DNA of 64,000 nt from positions 1 through 64,000 of the forward strand of contig JANQSA010000055.1 in the NCBI GenBank assembly GCA_028284285.1, in the 5' to 3' direction. The position numbers and the translations under genes were made by a program. This DNA comes from Croceivirga sp. (GTDB lineage Bacteria > Bacteroidota > Bacteroidia > Flavobacteriales > Flavobacteriaceae). Below are positions 45,176 through 54,607 of this stretch, in pieces. The number at the start of each line of letters is the position of its first letter. Position 1 is the first letter of the stretch. The notes below the pieces were generated by a model. It saw nothing but the letters and a program-made list of their open reading frames with translations. It ran no database searches and was not told where the DNA came from.

Positions 45176-45328
45176 GTGAATAACCGGTTTTTCCTGATCT
45201 GTGGGATCGTGCTGATTGATATTGCCGTGGGTTCGGTAATATGGTCTATACTTCCGGAATTGGTCATACCCTGCTGCTTTCTTAACACAAATCAATTCAA
45301 AACAACACCCAGTACACTTGTCAACTAA
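45176..45328 (+). CDS. possible 50-residue membrane peptide (truncated MFS-like N-terminus)
   Basis: Starts at a GTG 2 bp after the preceding stop; AAAGGAG lies 8 bp upstream. It encodes NNRFFLICGIVLIDIAVGSV, then IWSILPELVIPCCFLNTNQF. The first segment looks like transmembrane helix 1 of a major-facilitator transporter, but the frame stops at a TAA at 45326. Either a true small membrane protein or the start of a deleted transporter gene. Confidence 0.4.
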   Translation: MNNRFFLICGIVLIDIAVGSVIWSILPELVIPCCFLNTNQFKTTPSTLVN

Positions 45329-45388
45329 GGGGTTGAGATATCAGAAAGATTGAAAAATACAATTATATTTGATTTAAGATCATCCGGG

Positions 45389-46291
45389 ATGATTAAGGAA
45401 TATAGTACTTCGGAGTTTAAGGAAACCTACACGGACAAATCCGTGGACAAAGCAAACTTGTTCCTTCCCGGTTATGAGGATTTTTTTTGCTTACGCCTTG
45501 AAGATATTATCTCATATGCCCACGTTCCGGTTCCTCCCTCAAAAGAAAAAAGCCATTCCATTATTTATGTAACCCATGGTGTTTACGACTTTAAAAAAGG
45601 GAATCTCCGGTATCGGGTAATGCCCAATGAACTTATCGTAATCCCGGCCGGGGAAGTGTTTTCAATTGATACCATAGCCGATGATCTACAGGGATATTCC
45701 CTGCACTTTTCCCCGAATTGTTTTGTTGATTCGACCAGTGCCGTTGCGGTACTCAATAATTTCGAATTTTTACTCCCTTTTACGAACTCCCAGTTTACGT
45801 TAACATCCATTAAAACCGACGTTTGCCCAATTTTTGAGCGTTTGAATCAATTATATCTTGAAAACATAAATGACAACAAGACTTTGATTACTACCTATAT
45901 GTTGGTGCTGCTGTACGAACTGAAACGAGGTTACACAAACCGGGACCCTTTCATTTCTACCAGGTATCAGGTTTTGACCCATCGTTTCAAACAAACGTTG
46001 TTCCAAAATTTTAAAAATCTGCACCGGACGTCGGAATATGCATCTTTGCTGGGGATTACACCCAATCATCTAAATAAGGTTTTAAGGAACACCACCAACA
46101 AGTCCCCAAAACAATGGATCAACGAGACCATAATTCTGGAAGCAAAATATCTACTGCACCAAACCGATTTAAATGTAAGTGAGGTTTCAAGGCAACTGGG
46201 AATTTTTGATCCTTCCTATTTTTCCCGACTTTTCAAACAACTTGAAGGGGTCACACCATCCATTTATCAAAAAATGATTGGTAAGTCTTAG
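45389..46291 (+). CDS. AraC-family transcriptional regulator
   Basis: About 300 residues; the ATG at 45389 is preferred to a TTG at 45350. It has an N-terminal cupin (RYRVMPNELIVIPAGEVFSI) and a C-terminal double HTH (RTSEYASLLGITPNHLNKVL; VSEVSRQLGIFDPSYFSRLF; FKQLEGVTPSIYQ). It precedes a small membrane-gene cluster by 68 bp. Confidence 0.88.
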   Translation: MIKEYSTSEFKETYTDKSVDKANLFLPGYEDFFCLRLEDIISYAHVPVPPSKEKSHSIIYVTHGVYDFKKGNLRYRVMPNELIVIPAGEVFSIDTIADDLQGYSLHFSPNCFVDSTSAVAVLNNFEFLLPFTNSQFTLTSIKTDVCPIFERLNQLYLENINDNKTLITTYMLVLLYELKRGYTNRDPFISTRYQVLTHRFKQTLFQNFKNLHRTSEYASLLGITPNHLNKVLRNTTNKSPKQWINETIILEAKYLLHQTDLNVSEVSRQLGIFDPSYFSRLFKQLEGVTPSIYQKMIGKS

Positions 46292-46359
46292 TATACTATT
46301 TTTCTGTCCTATCAATTAATTCCAAACCCAATTATTTTTACCAAAAAATGGTTTGATCC

Positions 46360-46824
46360 ATGTACGACAGTTTACTGAACATACATTCCCTATTTCGCTG
46401 GTTGGTTGTTTTAAGTCTTTTGCTTTCAATTGGCCTGGCACTCAGGGGCTATACAACACAAAGTACATTTTCGTCCACAGCGAATAGAATAAGACACTGG
46501 ACGGCCACAATAGGCCACATCCAATTCATAATTGGAATTTTATTGTACCTCAAGAGCCCCGTTGCACAGTACCTCTATACAAACTTCAGTGATGCCATTG
46601 ATAACTGGCAAATAGTTTTTTTTAGCATTATCCACTCCCTGGTAATGCTAATCGCCGTAGTGGTACTTACCTTGGGTTCTGCCCTGGCCAAACGAAAACC
46701 TACCGACAGGGCAAAGTACAAAACGATACTAATCTGGTATACCGTTGCCTTCCTGTTGATTTTCATTGCAATTCCCTGGCCTTTTTCTCCATTGGCCGAG
46801 CGTCCCCTTTTAAGAAGCTTTTGA
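46360..46824 (+). CDS. four-helix cytochrome-like membrane protein
   Basis: A 154-residue protein with four transmembrane helices and membrane-embedded histidines (SLFRWLVVLSLLLSIGLALR; RHWTATIGHIQFIIGILLYL; FFSIIHSLVMLIAVVVLTLG). The histidine pattern suggests haem binding, by inference. It heads a three-gene overlapping cluster. Confidence 0.65.
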   Translation: MYDSLLNIHSLFRWLVVLSLLLSIGLALRGYTTQSTFSSTANRIRHWTATIGHIQFIIGILLYLKSPVAQYLYTNFSDAIDNWQIVFFSIIHSLVMLIAVVVLTLGSALAKRKPTDRAKYKTILIWYTVAFLLIFIAIPWPFSPLAERPLLRSF

Positions 46825-46826
46825 CC

Positions 46827-47144
46827 ATGAGGTTGTTTAAAAGTAACATTGGCCGTTTGCGTATAATTGCCATATTGGAAGGTATTTCATTATTGATACT
46901 GGTGTTTGTATCCGTACCCCTTAAGCATTTCTATGGTATTACGGAGTTATCCGGTATCTTAGGTCCCATTCACGGTATGCTGTTTTTGCTTTTTGTTTTC
47001 AACACCTTAAGCGCTGGCATTGAATATAAGTGGCGTTTTAGCCACACCACCTGGAAAGTGCTCATTGCCTGTATCATTCCTTTTGGCACTTTTTATATAG
47101 ACCACAAAATATTAAAACCCATTTATGAACGGGAGTCCACATAG
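46827..47144 (+). CDS. DUF3817-like small membrane protein
   Basis: About 105 residues from the ATG at 46827, 2 bp after the upstream stop (a TTG two codons earlier is less likely). RLRIIAILEGISLLILVFVS and the GPIHGMLFLLFV and FGTFYIDHKIL motifs match the DUF3817 family of integral membrane proteins. Confidence 0.82.
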   Translation: MRLFKSNIGRLRIIAILEGISLLILVFVSVPLKHFYGITELSGILGPIHGMLFLLFVFNTLSAGIEYKWRFSHTTWKVLIACIIPFGTFYIDHKILKPIYEREST

Positions 47145-47400
47145 TTTCTTCCTTTTTAGGACGAGCGTACAAACGGAATATGATATACTGGAGTTGACAC
47201 CCTACCTGAACGCTGCCATTATCTCCGGCAAATGGTCTTTTGATCTGGAAGATATTGATAATGTACTATGCCTTTCCTGCGACAAGGGCATTAAGCCAAA
47301 GGTTGAGCGTTTGTTGCGGATCAAAGGTTTTGCAATTGAAGAATTACATTATCTGCCAGATGAAAAGGGAATCCCTCTGATTAAGGAAATCTTTGATTGA
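47125..47400 (+). CDS. small soluble protein of unknown function
   Basis: A 91-residue protein overlapping the previous gene by 20 bp. FRTSVQTEYDILELTPYLNA and KWSFDLEDIDNVL resemble small flavobacterial proteins with a ferredoxin-like alpha-beta fold. Residues CLSCD form a C-x-x-C motif. No function assigned. Confidence 0.6.
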   Translation: MNGSPHSFFLFRTSVQTEYDILELTPYLNAAIISGKWSFDLEDIDNVLCLSCDKGIKPKVERLLRIKGFAIEELHYLPDEKGIPLIKEIFD

Positions 47401-47560
47401 TCCTACCTAAGTTGATAGTTTTCAATAAATGTTTGTCGTAGGCAGGCAATTAAGAATTTGAACAAACCTTTGGGTTAATAATCAAAGAAGAGTGTTCCTA
47501 AAACGCCCATTTCAAAGGACACATGGAAATATACACTTTATTGTACCGTAAATTCCGGTT

Positions 47561-48451
47561 TTAAGAGATCTCAAGCCGATACCCTACTCCATGTACATTC
47601 ACGAGATTAACCGAATCGTCATGCCTGAATTTCTTCCTGATCCTGGATATAAAGGTATCCAGGCTTCTGCCCACAACAACCCCATTGTCCTCCCACACTT
47701 CCTTCTCAAGAAAATCACGCTTTAAGATTTGATTGGGATGTTCACCAAATAAGCGGATCAATTCACATTCCTTGGCCGTAAGTTTCACTGTCAGGTCCCC
47801 CTTGACCAACTTATTTTGGTTCTGATAAAATTTATAGCCCCCTATTTCAACGTAGCCCGAATTCGTATCTATCCCGTTTTTATTCCCTGCTTTGGGCTTT
47901 AACAGTAGGGCCAGGCCAATACACCCTATTAGCACCAAGGATACTATGGAGACACCTTTTTGGGACATCAGGAAGGGTTCATGTGCGGCGAAAAGGATCT
48001 TGATACGGTAGGCATCCAGGGGTAGATTTCGTCCAACACACGGGATGATGTTGTTTTCTACATTTTCTTTGATTTGATAACTGTAAGCGACCTCATTATT
48101 TCCACGCGAAATGACTTCCACAATATAATCTTGTGGCAGTTGTGCCATCTCAAAACTATGGCTTACAACGCTGACAAGACTATCCGGAAGTATGGAGAGC
48201 TTATTTTGAAAGGACAGTTCAAAACTATTGGCATCCAATTTCCTTATGGGGTGTATTAAAGAGGTGGAATCCCCATTCAACAGCAGTAGCTTGTTCCCAA
48301 CATCTCTGAGCGAAATTTTCACGATCTCGTCAAAATGGCCCGTTTCGCCATTCCGGGTGAAACTCAGTAAAGTGAGCGATAGTATGGTCGATACAACCCC
48401 AAAAGCATAAAGCTGACCTCTTCTCATCAGTGCAATGATTCTACCTTTCAA
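47561..48451 (-). CDS. membrane-anchored OmpR-type winged-helix regulator
   Basis: A 296-residue protein: two transmembrane helices (about 15-30 and 165-185) flank a periplasmic domain, and an OmpR/PhoB-type winged helix follows at the C-terminus (KLTAKECELIRLFGEHPNQI; RSLDTFISRIRKKF; VHGVGYRLEIS). It resembles ToxR/CadC-like one-component regulators turned round (sensor N-terminal, DNA-binding C-terminal). It is divergent from the YceI-WD40 pair and may regulate it. Confidence 0.85.
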   Translation of the reverse strand: MKGRIIALMRRGQLYAFGVVSTILSLTLLSFTRNGETGHFDEIVKISLRDVGNKLLLLNGDSTSLIHPIRKLDANSFELSFQNKLSILPDSLVSVVSHSFEMAQLPQDYIVEVISRGNNEVAYSYQIKENVENNIIPCVGRNLPLDAYRIKILFAAHEPFLMSQKGVSIVSLVLIGCIGLALLLKPKAGNKNGIDTNSGYVEIGGYKFYQNQNKLVKGDLTVKLTAKECELIRLFGEHPNQILKRDFLEKEVWEDNGVVVGRSLDTFISRIRKKFRHDDSVNLVNVHGVGYRLEIS

Positions 48452-48494
48452 TTACGCGAAAAATTACCATTTTTCACACTTGTTTTGCATTTTT

Positions 48495-48528
48495 TTGACA
48501 TGGTCCGATTCGTTCAACGATAGTTTTA
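48495..48528 (+). promoter_or_regulatory. promoter of yceI-like gene 2
   Basis: TTGACA (48495-48500), 20 bp, then TAGTTTTA (48521-48528), 16 bp ahead of the ATG. Same boxes and spacing as at 34105-34138. Confidence 0.55.
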
Positions 48529-48544
48529 CAGAAAATTATCCTTT

Positions 48545-49120
48545 ATGAAGAAAAGTGTAGTATTCCTTGCAGTCCTTTGTTCCCTATCCCTGGTGAACGC
48601 TCAAAATGAGGTCCCAATAGATACCGGTAAAAGTCTGGTCAAGTGGACAGGTTCCAATTTGTTTAAGTTCAACAAACACTACGGTACGGTCAAATTTAAA
48701 AACGGCGTATTCCTCACCAAAGGGGATTCCCTGGTCGGCGGGAAATTTGAAATAGACATGACCTCTATTATAAATACCGATGGCAAGTACAATGAAATGT
48801 TGGTAGAGCATCTAAAAAATGAAGATTTCTTTGACGTTAAAAAATTCCCTGCTTCCCAATTGGAAATCCTTGAAGTACGTTATATTGACAACACTAACTT
48901 GGAAGTTAAAGCCAACCTCACTATTAAGAATAGTACCGAACCCATTGCGTTTAGCGCTACCCTGGAAAATGTAAACGATACCATGGTTCTAGAATCAAAA
49001 TTTATTATTGACAGGACCCGATGGAAAATTAACTATGAGTCCAAAAGTTTGCTAAACAGCCTTAAGGATGACATCATTTCCGACGCCATTGCCTTCGAGG
49101 TCATGGTTTCTTCGAAATGA
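48545..49120 (+). CDS. YceI-family periplasmic lipid-binding protein 2
   Basis: A 191-residue paralogue of the 34167 protein: signal peptide, then VKFKNGVFLTKGDSLVGGKF, HLKNEDFFDVKKFPASQLEI, and KFIIDRTRWKINY. Its stop overlaps the WD40 gene start by 4 bp. Confidence 0.9.
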   Translation: MKKSVVFLAVLCSLSLVNAQNEVPIDTGKSLVKWTGSNLFKFNKHYGTVKFKNGVFLTKGDSLVGGKFEIDMTSIINTDGKYNEMLVEHLKNEDFFDVKKFPASQLEILEVRYIDNTNLEVKANLTIKNSTEPIAFSATLENVNDTMVLESKFIIDRTRWKINYESKSLLNSLKDDIISDAIAFEVMVSSK

Positions 49121-50109
49121 ATGCTATGAAAATCAGCGATCCGTTTTTAAACAAAAAGCTAATCGTAATTGCGCTTCTGCTTGTAATGGCTTTCGATTTG
49201 TTTGGTCAACATGAGCCCGACAAAAAAACGATTTGGACGGTAGCCTGGAGTCCGGACGGAAGATATATTGCGGCAGGTGGTGATCTGGATGAACTACAAC
49301 TATTTGATGCAAATACTTTTAAATTGATCAAAACCTATCCCGTCCAGAATGTACAATTAAGCAGGTTAAAATGGCATCCCTTTAAAAACGTCCTGGCCAT
49401 AATAACACAAAGCACGACCGTAAAGGCTAGGATTCTTGATCTTGACCAGGAAATATGGACCGATTTACAGGGCTTGAAATCAGGTTTTCGTGCCCTGGAC
49501 TGGAATTTTTCGGGAGACCTCCTGGCCGTTTCCGAGCTCGAAGACGCGGTATCCGTGTATACTGCTGATGGTGTTCTTGTAAGTAGGTTTTTAGCGGATC
49601 CGAAAGGCGTTGCCGATCTGGATTGGCATCCCTCTAAAAACATCATGGTAACCGTAGGGACACAGATAGGCATCCATACCCAACACGGTGACGCTATTAC
49701 AAGTTTTGAACCCAGAACCGAAGAAGTTTTTTTGCTATGCGTAGAATGGCATACTTCCGGAGATTTTTTTGTTGTAGGAGACTATGGCGACTTAAAAAAT
49801 GCCGCCAAGAAGTTACTTCAGTTTTGGAACATTGAAGGGGTGCAGCTCCATGAAATTAAAGGAAGCCTTGCTGAGTATAGAAATATAAGGTGGCGTCCTG
49901 ATGGAGAAAAATTAGCCACTGCCAGTGATGCGCTTAGGATCTGGTCCAAAGAAGGTAAGCTATTGGCCGAATCAAAATCCACGAAAGATTATTTATGGGG
50001 CGTGGATTGGAGTCCGGACGGCAAATTTGTGGTAACCTCAAGTAGCGAAGGAAAGATCATCATCTGGGATGAAAACGCGAATATACGCCAAAGGCTGGAC
50101 CAGAAATAA
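49117..50109 (+). CDS. secreted WD40-repeat protein
   Basis: A 330-residue beta-propeller: signal peptide (VIALLLVMAFDLFG) and about seven repeats with the W-S/H-P-x-x-x motif (TVAWSPDGRYIAAGGDLDEL; VDWSPDGKFVVTSSSEGKII). It probably acts as a periplasmic binding platform. It is coupled to the YceI gene, so the two may work as a pair; ATG 3 codons downstream is an alternative start. Confidence 0.85.
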   Translation: MNAMKISDPFLNKKLIVIALLLVMAFDLFGQHEPDKKTIWTVAWSPDGRYIAAGGDLDELQLFDANTFKLIKTYPVQNVQLSRLKWHPFKNVLAIITQSTTVKARILDLDQEIWTDLQGLKSGFRALDWNFSGDLLAVSELEDAVSVYTADGVLVSRFLADPKGVADLDWHPSKNIMVTVGTQIGIHTQHGDAITSFEPRTEEVFLLCVEWHTSGDFFVVGDYGDLKNAAKKLLQFWNIEGVQLHEIKGSLAEYRNIRWRPDGEKLATASDALRIWSKEGKLLAESKSTKDYLWGVDWSPDGKFVVTSSSEGKIIIWDENANIRQRLDQK

Positions 50110-50300
50110 TGCCAAAATTCAACATCCGGGCGACACCAATTAGTTACCTCGGTTGTATAAAACGAAGGTTTCTCAATAATCGGTTTTCTCGATCAGAGTC
50201 ATATGGTTAGACGTATAAAAAGCGATTGGGACAAACTCCAGGGGCTACGCATGCATTGGAATCAGGCTAATCTCATTCTATACCCCTACCTGGATATTTA

Positions 50301-50335
50301 GGTTCTTTGTGCAGAACTCATTGTAGAAAAGAACC
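50301..50335 (+). promoter_or_regulatory. inverted repeat before the S41 peptidase gene
   Basis: GGTTCTTT (50301-50308) and AAAGAACC (50328-50335) form perfect 8-bp arms, 3 bp before the ATG. Possible operator or leader hairpin that would cover the ribosome entry site. The rest of 50110-50300 shows nothing. Confidence 0.35.
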
Positions 50336-50338
50336 CGA

Positions 50339-51325
50339 ATGAAAAACAAACGAATTCTTTGGCTAGTCCTTTTTGTGGCTTTGCCCTTGTCATCCTATTC
50401 CCAGGAACTGACAAAAAGGGAAATCCTGGAGATCATCGAAAAGATTCCCGATCTGATTTCTGAAAACTATGTACTACCTGAAAAAGGGGATTCCATAGCA
50501 ATCCGGTTTACCCAAAAGGTCAAATCTAAAAAATACCGGTCTCTGGTGAATCCCGATAGTTTGGCCAAAACGCTTACGAAAGACCTGAGAGAAATAAGCA
50601 ATGACAAACATCTTTATGTGAAACACTATCGATCTGACATAAAGAAAGAAGCATTCGATTGGAAAGCCTGGGAAAAAGAAGAGCGAATTCTGGAAAAAAA
50701 ACAAAATTTTGGCTTTACCGAAATCAAAATCCTTCAGGGCAATATAGGATATCTTAGAATTGTTGAGTTCATGCACCCGAAAAGAGGGATGCCTACAGCA
50801 GTGGCAGCGATGAAGCTGGTGGAGCATACTGATGGACTGATCATTGACATCAGGGATAACGGCGGGGGTTATGGGGGATTGATGAATTACGTGCTTAACC
50901 ATTTTTTTGAAGGCGGACCAACACACATTTCCACGACACTTTATTCCGATAAAGACCAATTACCCAATAAAGAATATAGTTCGGACCTGGTCTACGGCGA
51001 ACTAAGGGCAAATACGCCGCTTTTTATCATAACCAATGGCAAAACCGGTTCGGCAGCGGAATTCTTTGCCTACACTTTGCAATCGTTCAGGAAAGCAAAA
51101 ATCATTGGTCAACCCTCGGCCGGTGCCGCTCATATGAATAGTTTTTACCCCTTGAACGATAACTTTAGATTATCAGTATCAACAGCAGCACCAATCAATC
51201 CAAAAACAAATACCAATTGGGAAAATACCGGGGTAATTCCCGACTACTTTTTTGAGGAAAATGAAATTGAAAAAGCGTTAGAACTAATACTGAAGGAAGT
51301 TGAAGAAATGGAGAGCAAAGAATAA
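50339..51325 (+). CDS. S41-family (C-terminal processing-type) peptidase
   Basis: A 328-residue secreted protease: signal peptide (LWLVLFVALPLSSYSQ), N-terminal helical domain (ILEIIEKIPDLISENYVLPE), then the catalytic core GYLRIVEFM, GLIIDIRDNGGGYGGL, and TNGKTGSAAEFFAYTLQSFR with the catalytic Ser, followed by IIGQPSAGAAH. It is the IRBP-like branch, without a PDZ domain. Confidence 0.88.
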   Translation: MKNKRILWLVLFVALPLSSYSQELTKREILEIIEKIPDLISENYVLPEKGDSIAIRFTQKVKSKKYRSLVNPDSLAKTLTKDLREISNDKHLYVKHYRSDIKKEAFDWKAWEKEERILEKKQNFGFTEIKILQGNIGYLRIVEFMHPKRGMPTAVAAMKLVEHTDGLIIDIRDNGGGYGGLMNYVLNHFFEGGPTHISTTLYSDKDQLPNKEYSSDLVYGELRANTPLFIITNGKTGSAAEFFAYTLQSFRKAKIIGQPSAGAAHMNSFYPLNDNFRLSVSTAAPINPKTNTNWENTGVIPDYFFEENEIEKALELILKEVEEMESKE

Positions 51326-51407
51326 ATGCTGTTTTTGCCGGCGTTAACCCAAACCCTTATCGCTATCTATAGTTTCATAAATTCCCATGAAACGCGGAGG
51401 TTTGTTG

Positions 51408-52598
51408 TTATTGCACAAAAGCGGGCAAGATGCGCTCTGCGGTGAGTTGCAGGGTACGGTTATCGTTATCATGTGCAGTAACCACAAGCATGAGATCCAA
51501 CTCCTCAATCAGAATGATATATTGGCCGCCGCCGCCCTGGGCGGATGTACTGAAATAGGTGGTATCGCCAACTTGTAAATCCGCACTCCACCAATAATAC
51601 CCATACCCTTGATTGGAGACCGCTTCACCCCCGCCAAAAACATCATCGTCACCGGTCAGAATTATTCTGCTGATAGCCCGGTCAATATACACTTCGGGAA
51701 TGAGCTGTTCCCCTTTCCATTTACCCTTGTTCATGGCCAACATACCCCATTTCACCATATCGCGCGACCTTATGCTGGTACGCCAACCGGCTTCGGGTAA
51801 ACCGCTGGGAGCCGTTAGCCAGGTATAATTGGTGATCCCCATTTTGTCCAGCAATTCTTTTTTGATAAAGTCCGCTGCGGAACCTGGTACTACAGCATCA
51901 AGAACCTGCATCACCAACTCCGGATCACCTTGATATTTAAAAACCTGAGAAGTTTCGGTAATAGGCGCACTGTACTCAAGGAACGTCTGGATCTGCCCCT
52001 GCCCTTTTAACTGGTCCGGGTTTTTCTCGAATTCTTTTCCTTGTTCTTCACTAATGCGGATCCCCGATCGCATCGTCAAGGCTTTAGCTAGCGTGATTTT
52101 CTCGGCCCCCTCTACGAATTTAGTGGGATCCAACTCCTTGAGAAAGCTGACCAGGGGCTTGTCCAAATCATCCATAGACAAATGCCCCAATTGTATGGCC
52201 CGGCCAAGCGCCAAACCGGTGTAGGCTTTGGTGGCCGATGCTTGTGGGTGGGGCAGATTGATACGACCATGTTTATAATACGATTCGAAGAGCAGTTTTC
52301 CCTTGTAAGCAATAAGAAAACTGTCGTAATTAGCCAATGTATCGTTGGCGATTTCCTGAGCCAGCTGAAGAATCATAGCTTTATTCCCCCCATCGATACC
52401 CAGTTTCCCCACGGGAACACCCTCTTTTCTGTCTGCCGGTGCAGGATCGATAAAGGCCTCTTCAAGATGGGGAATATCCCAAAATGAAAGCTCAGCTTCC
52501 GCTGGGGTAGCCTCAGGTGCCAGGCTATGGGTCTGTTGGGCAATGCTCGTATTTGTTATCTGGATGAGTACAAATAATAGTCCGATTTTGTTGGTCAT
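51408..52598 (-). CDS. beta-lactamase-family serine hydrolase
   Basis: A 396-residue protein with signal peptide and S121-ATK124 (PQASATKAYTG). The second motif is Y-Q-G (FKYQGDPEL) instead of Y-x-N, and the third region reads SAQGGGGQYI. These changes match the 6-aminohexanoate-oligomer hydrolase (EstB/NylB-like) branch. It is likely an esterase or amidase. Confidence 0.85.
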   Translation of the reverse strand: MTNKIGLLFVLIQITNTSIAQQTHSLAPEATPAEAELSFWDIPHLEEAFIDPAPADRKEGVPVGKLGIDGGNKAMILQLAQEIANDTLANYDSFLIAYKGKLLFESYYKHGRINLPHPQASATKAYTGLALGRAIQLGHLSMDDLDKPLVSFLKELDPTKFVEGAEKITLAKALTMRSGIRISEEQGKEFEKNPDQLKGQGQIQTFLEYSAPITETSQVFKYQGDPELVMQVLDAVVPGSAADFIKKELLDKMGITNYTWLTAPSGLPEAGWRTSIRSRDMVKWGMLAMNKGKWKGEQLIPEVYIDRAISRIILTGDDDVFGGGEAVSNQGYGYYWWSADLQVGDTTYFSTSAQGGGGQYIILIEELDLMLVVTAHDNDNRTLQLTAERILPAFVQ

Positions 52599-52867
52599 AG
52601 TTGATAGTATTTATGGATTGCTATGTTTTGACAACAGTTGGTCTTTTACTCCAATTGGTAACCGAATTCGTCAATACAGTAAGGTTCGGCAACAATGATC
52701 AATTGTAGAGTAAAAGTATTGTAGAATTCGTGTTTGTTCTTTTAAACAGGACAAACACAATCATTAAGTGATGAAGCCATTTCGTCATTGCTATCCTACT
52801 TTTGTAAGAAATTATGAGAACTCGTACGTGTAGGTAGTACCTTTAGGGCCTTTTAACGGAGGTGTTT

Positions 52868-53863
52868 ATGTTCAAAAGGTCTTTGAAAAGTACCCTAATC
52901 CTAAATATAGGAGCCTTTTTACTAGTGCTCATCCTTGAAATATTGAGCATTTGGGCTGTTAAAGACAAGTTTGAGTCCGATTATTCTTTTTACCTGCACG
53001 GCATCAATTATGCCGTACTTATCATGTTGATCATTTGGATAAACCATTTTATTCTCATTCCCTTTTTCTTAGATAAGAGGCGCTATGTATTATTTGGAAT
53101 CCTGCTAATTGGCAGTATATTTCTGGCGTCGTATTACAAAGGCTACGAAAGCGGATGGCCTGTAGTGTCTAAGTTCTTTTTCTTTTTGATTTATACTACA
53201 GGAACCGGTATGGCCGCGTTCCTTTTGAGAAGAAATATCATTATCCAAAGAGAAACTGATGAAAAAGAAAAATTACAAAAGGAGATAGAACTTAACTATT
53301 TAAAAGAACAGGTAAATCCCCATTTTTTATTTAACGCATTAAACAGTATCTATTCACTTTCAAGACAGCAATCTCCGGAAACCCCTGTTGTTGTCATGCA
53401 ACTCTCAGAATTGATGCGTTATCAATTAGAAAGTGCAAAGAAAGCTACCGTTTTGGTAAAAGAAGAACTGGAGTTTGTAGAGAATTATTTGCTGCTTGAA
53501 GAAAAAAGACTCAGTAAACGTTGTACTATTGAGTTGGTAATTGGAGGAGAACTATCGGACTTTGCCATAGCCCCCATGTTACTCATTCCATTTGTAGAGA
53601 ATGCTGTGAAACATGGCGCCCAGAGTACCAATGAACAGAGTACCATTGATATTTCCGCCACAATGAAAAATACCACGCTTCATTTTTGTGTAGTGAATTC
53701 AAAACCCAATAGGGTTACTGCATCAAAAAGAGAGGGAATGGGGCTTGAAAATGTGAGAAGACGTTTACATCTGCTTTATCCCAACGCTCATGTGTTGAAA
53801 ATTGAGGATACGGAAAAAGAACATCGCGTGAATTTAAGGATTGATTTAAAAGTTTCAGATTAA
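52868..53863 (+). CDS. LytS-type sensor histidine kinase
   Basis: About 331 residues. Four transmembrane helices, then the His-kinase motif QVNPHFLFNALNSIYSLS and the ATP-binding PMLLIPFVENAVKHGAQS and GMGLENVRRRL motifs. The ATG at 52868 is preferred to a GTG at 52862 because GGAGGTG lies just upstream. Its stop shares one base with the response-regulator start. Confidence 0.92.
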   Translation: MFKRSLKSTLILNIGAFLLVLILEILSIWAVKDKFESDYSFYLHGINYAVLIMLIIWINHFILIPFFLDKRRYVLFGILLIGSIFLASYYKGYESGWPVVSKFFFFLIYTTGTGMAAFLLRRNIIIQRETDEKEKLQKEIELNYLKEQVNPHFLFNALNSIYSLSRQQSPETPVVVMQLSELMRYQLESAKKATVLVKEELEFVENYLLLEEKRLSKRCTIELVIGGELSDFAIAPMLLIPFVENAVKHGAQSTNEQSTIDISATMKNTTLHFCVVNSKPNRVTASKREGMGLENVRRRLHLLYPNAHVLKIEDTEKEHRVNLRIDLKVSD

Positions 53864-54558
53864 TGATTACAGTTGGGATCATAGATGATGAAATACTAGC
53901 TCGAAAAGTATTAGAAGACTATTGTGCTAAAATTGACAACTTTAAACTCGTATTAAGTACCGGAAACCCTCTTGAATTTATCAATTTCGTCCGGGAAAAT
54001 GAAGTTGACCTTATTTTTCTTGATATTGAAATGCCAGAGCTTAACGGCCTGGAGATTTTGAGCTCGCTAGTACAACCCCCTAAAGTTATTTTAACCACAG
54101 CCTATTCTGAGTATGCGCTTGAAAGTTACAATTACGGTGTTGTAGATTACTTATTGAAACCGATAAAAATTGAACGCTTTTTAAAAGCCATAAACAAGAT
54201 TTCTGCTCCCAAAATAGTACCCTCCAAAAAGCATACCGCAAGTCAAGAACTTCAGATAAAACACGATGGCCTGCCCATTACCATTCCGTTTAATTCGATT
54301 CTGTATATTCAGAGCTTTGGAAACTATTTGAAAATCTTTACTGATTCAAGAATGTACCTGATTACCGAAACACTGATCAATATTACTACGGTATTATCTG
54401 AAAATTTTCAACGTACCCATAAATCATACATTGCCAATTTAGAGAGGGTTACCAAAGCCACCCGAACACATTTGTTCATTGAAAACAATGAAGTCCCTTT
54501 AAGTGCCATGTATAAGGTCATCGTACTAAAAAAAATAGACGCTTTGGCAAAATCATAA
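53863..54558 (+). CDS. LytTR response regulator
   Basis: A 231-residue protein: receiver domain with phospho-acceptor D54 (LIFLDIEMPELNGLEI), conserved TTAYSEYAL and LLKPI, then a LytTR DNA-binding domain (ILYIQSFGNYLKIFTDSRMY; RTHKSYIANLERV). Cognate partner of the kinase immediately upstream. The targets are not visible. Confidence 0.94.
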   Translation: MITVGIIDDEILARKVLEDYCAKIDNFKLVLSTGNPLEFINFVRENEVDLIFLDIEMPELNGLEILSSLVQPPKVILTTAYSEYALESYNYGVVDYLLKPIKIERFLKAINKISAPKIVPSKKHTASQELQIKHDGLPITIPFNSILYIQSFGNYLKIFTDSRMYLITETLINITTVLSENFQRTHKSYIANLERVTKATRTHLFIENNEVPLSAMYKVIVLKKIDALAKS

Positions 54559-54607
54559 AGTAAAGTGTTTACTCGTGATCAAGCCAAGTGCAGTCCTTAT
54601 ACAACTA

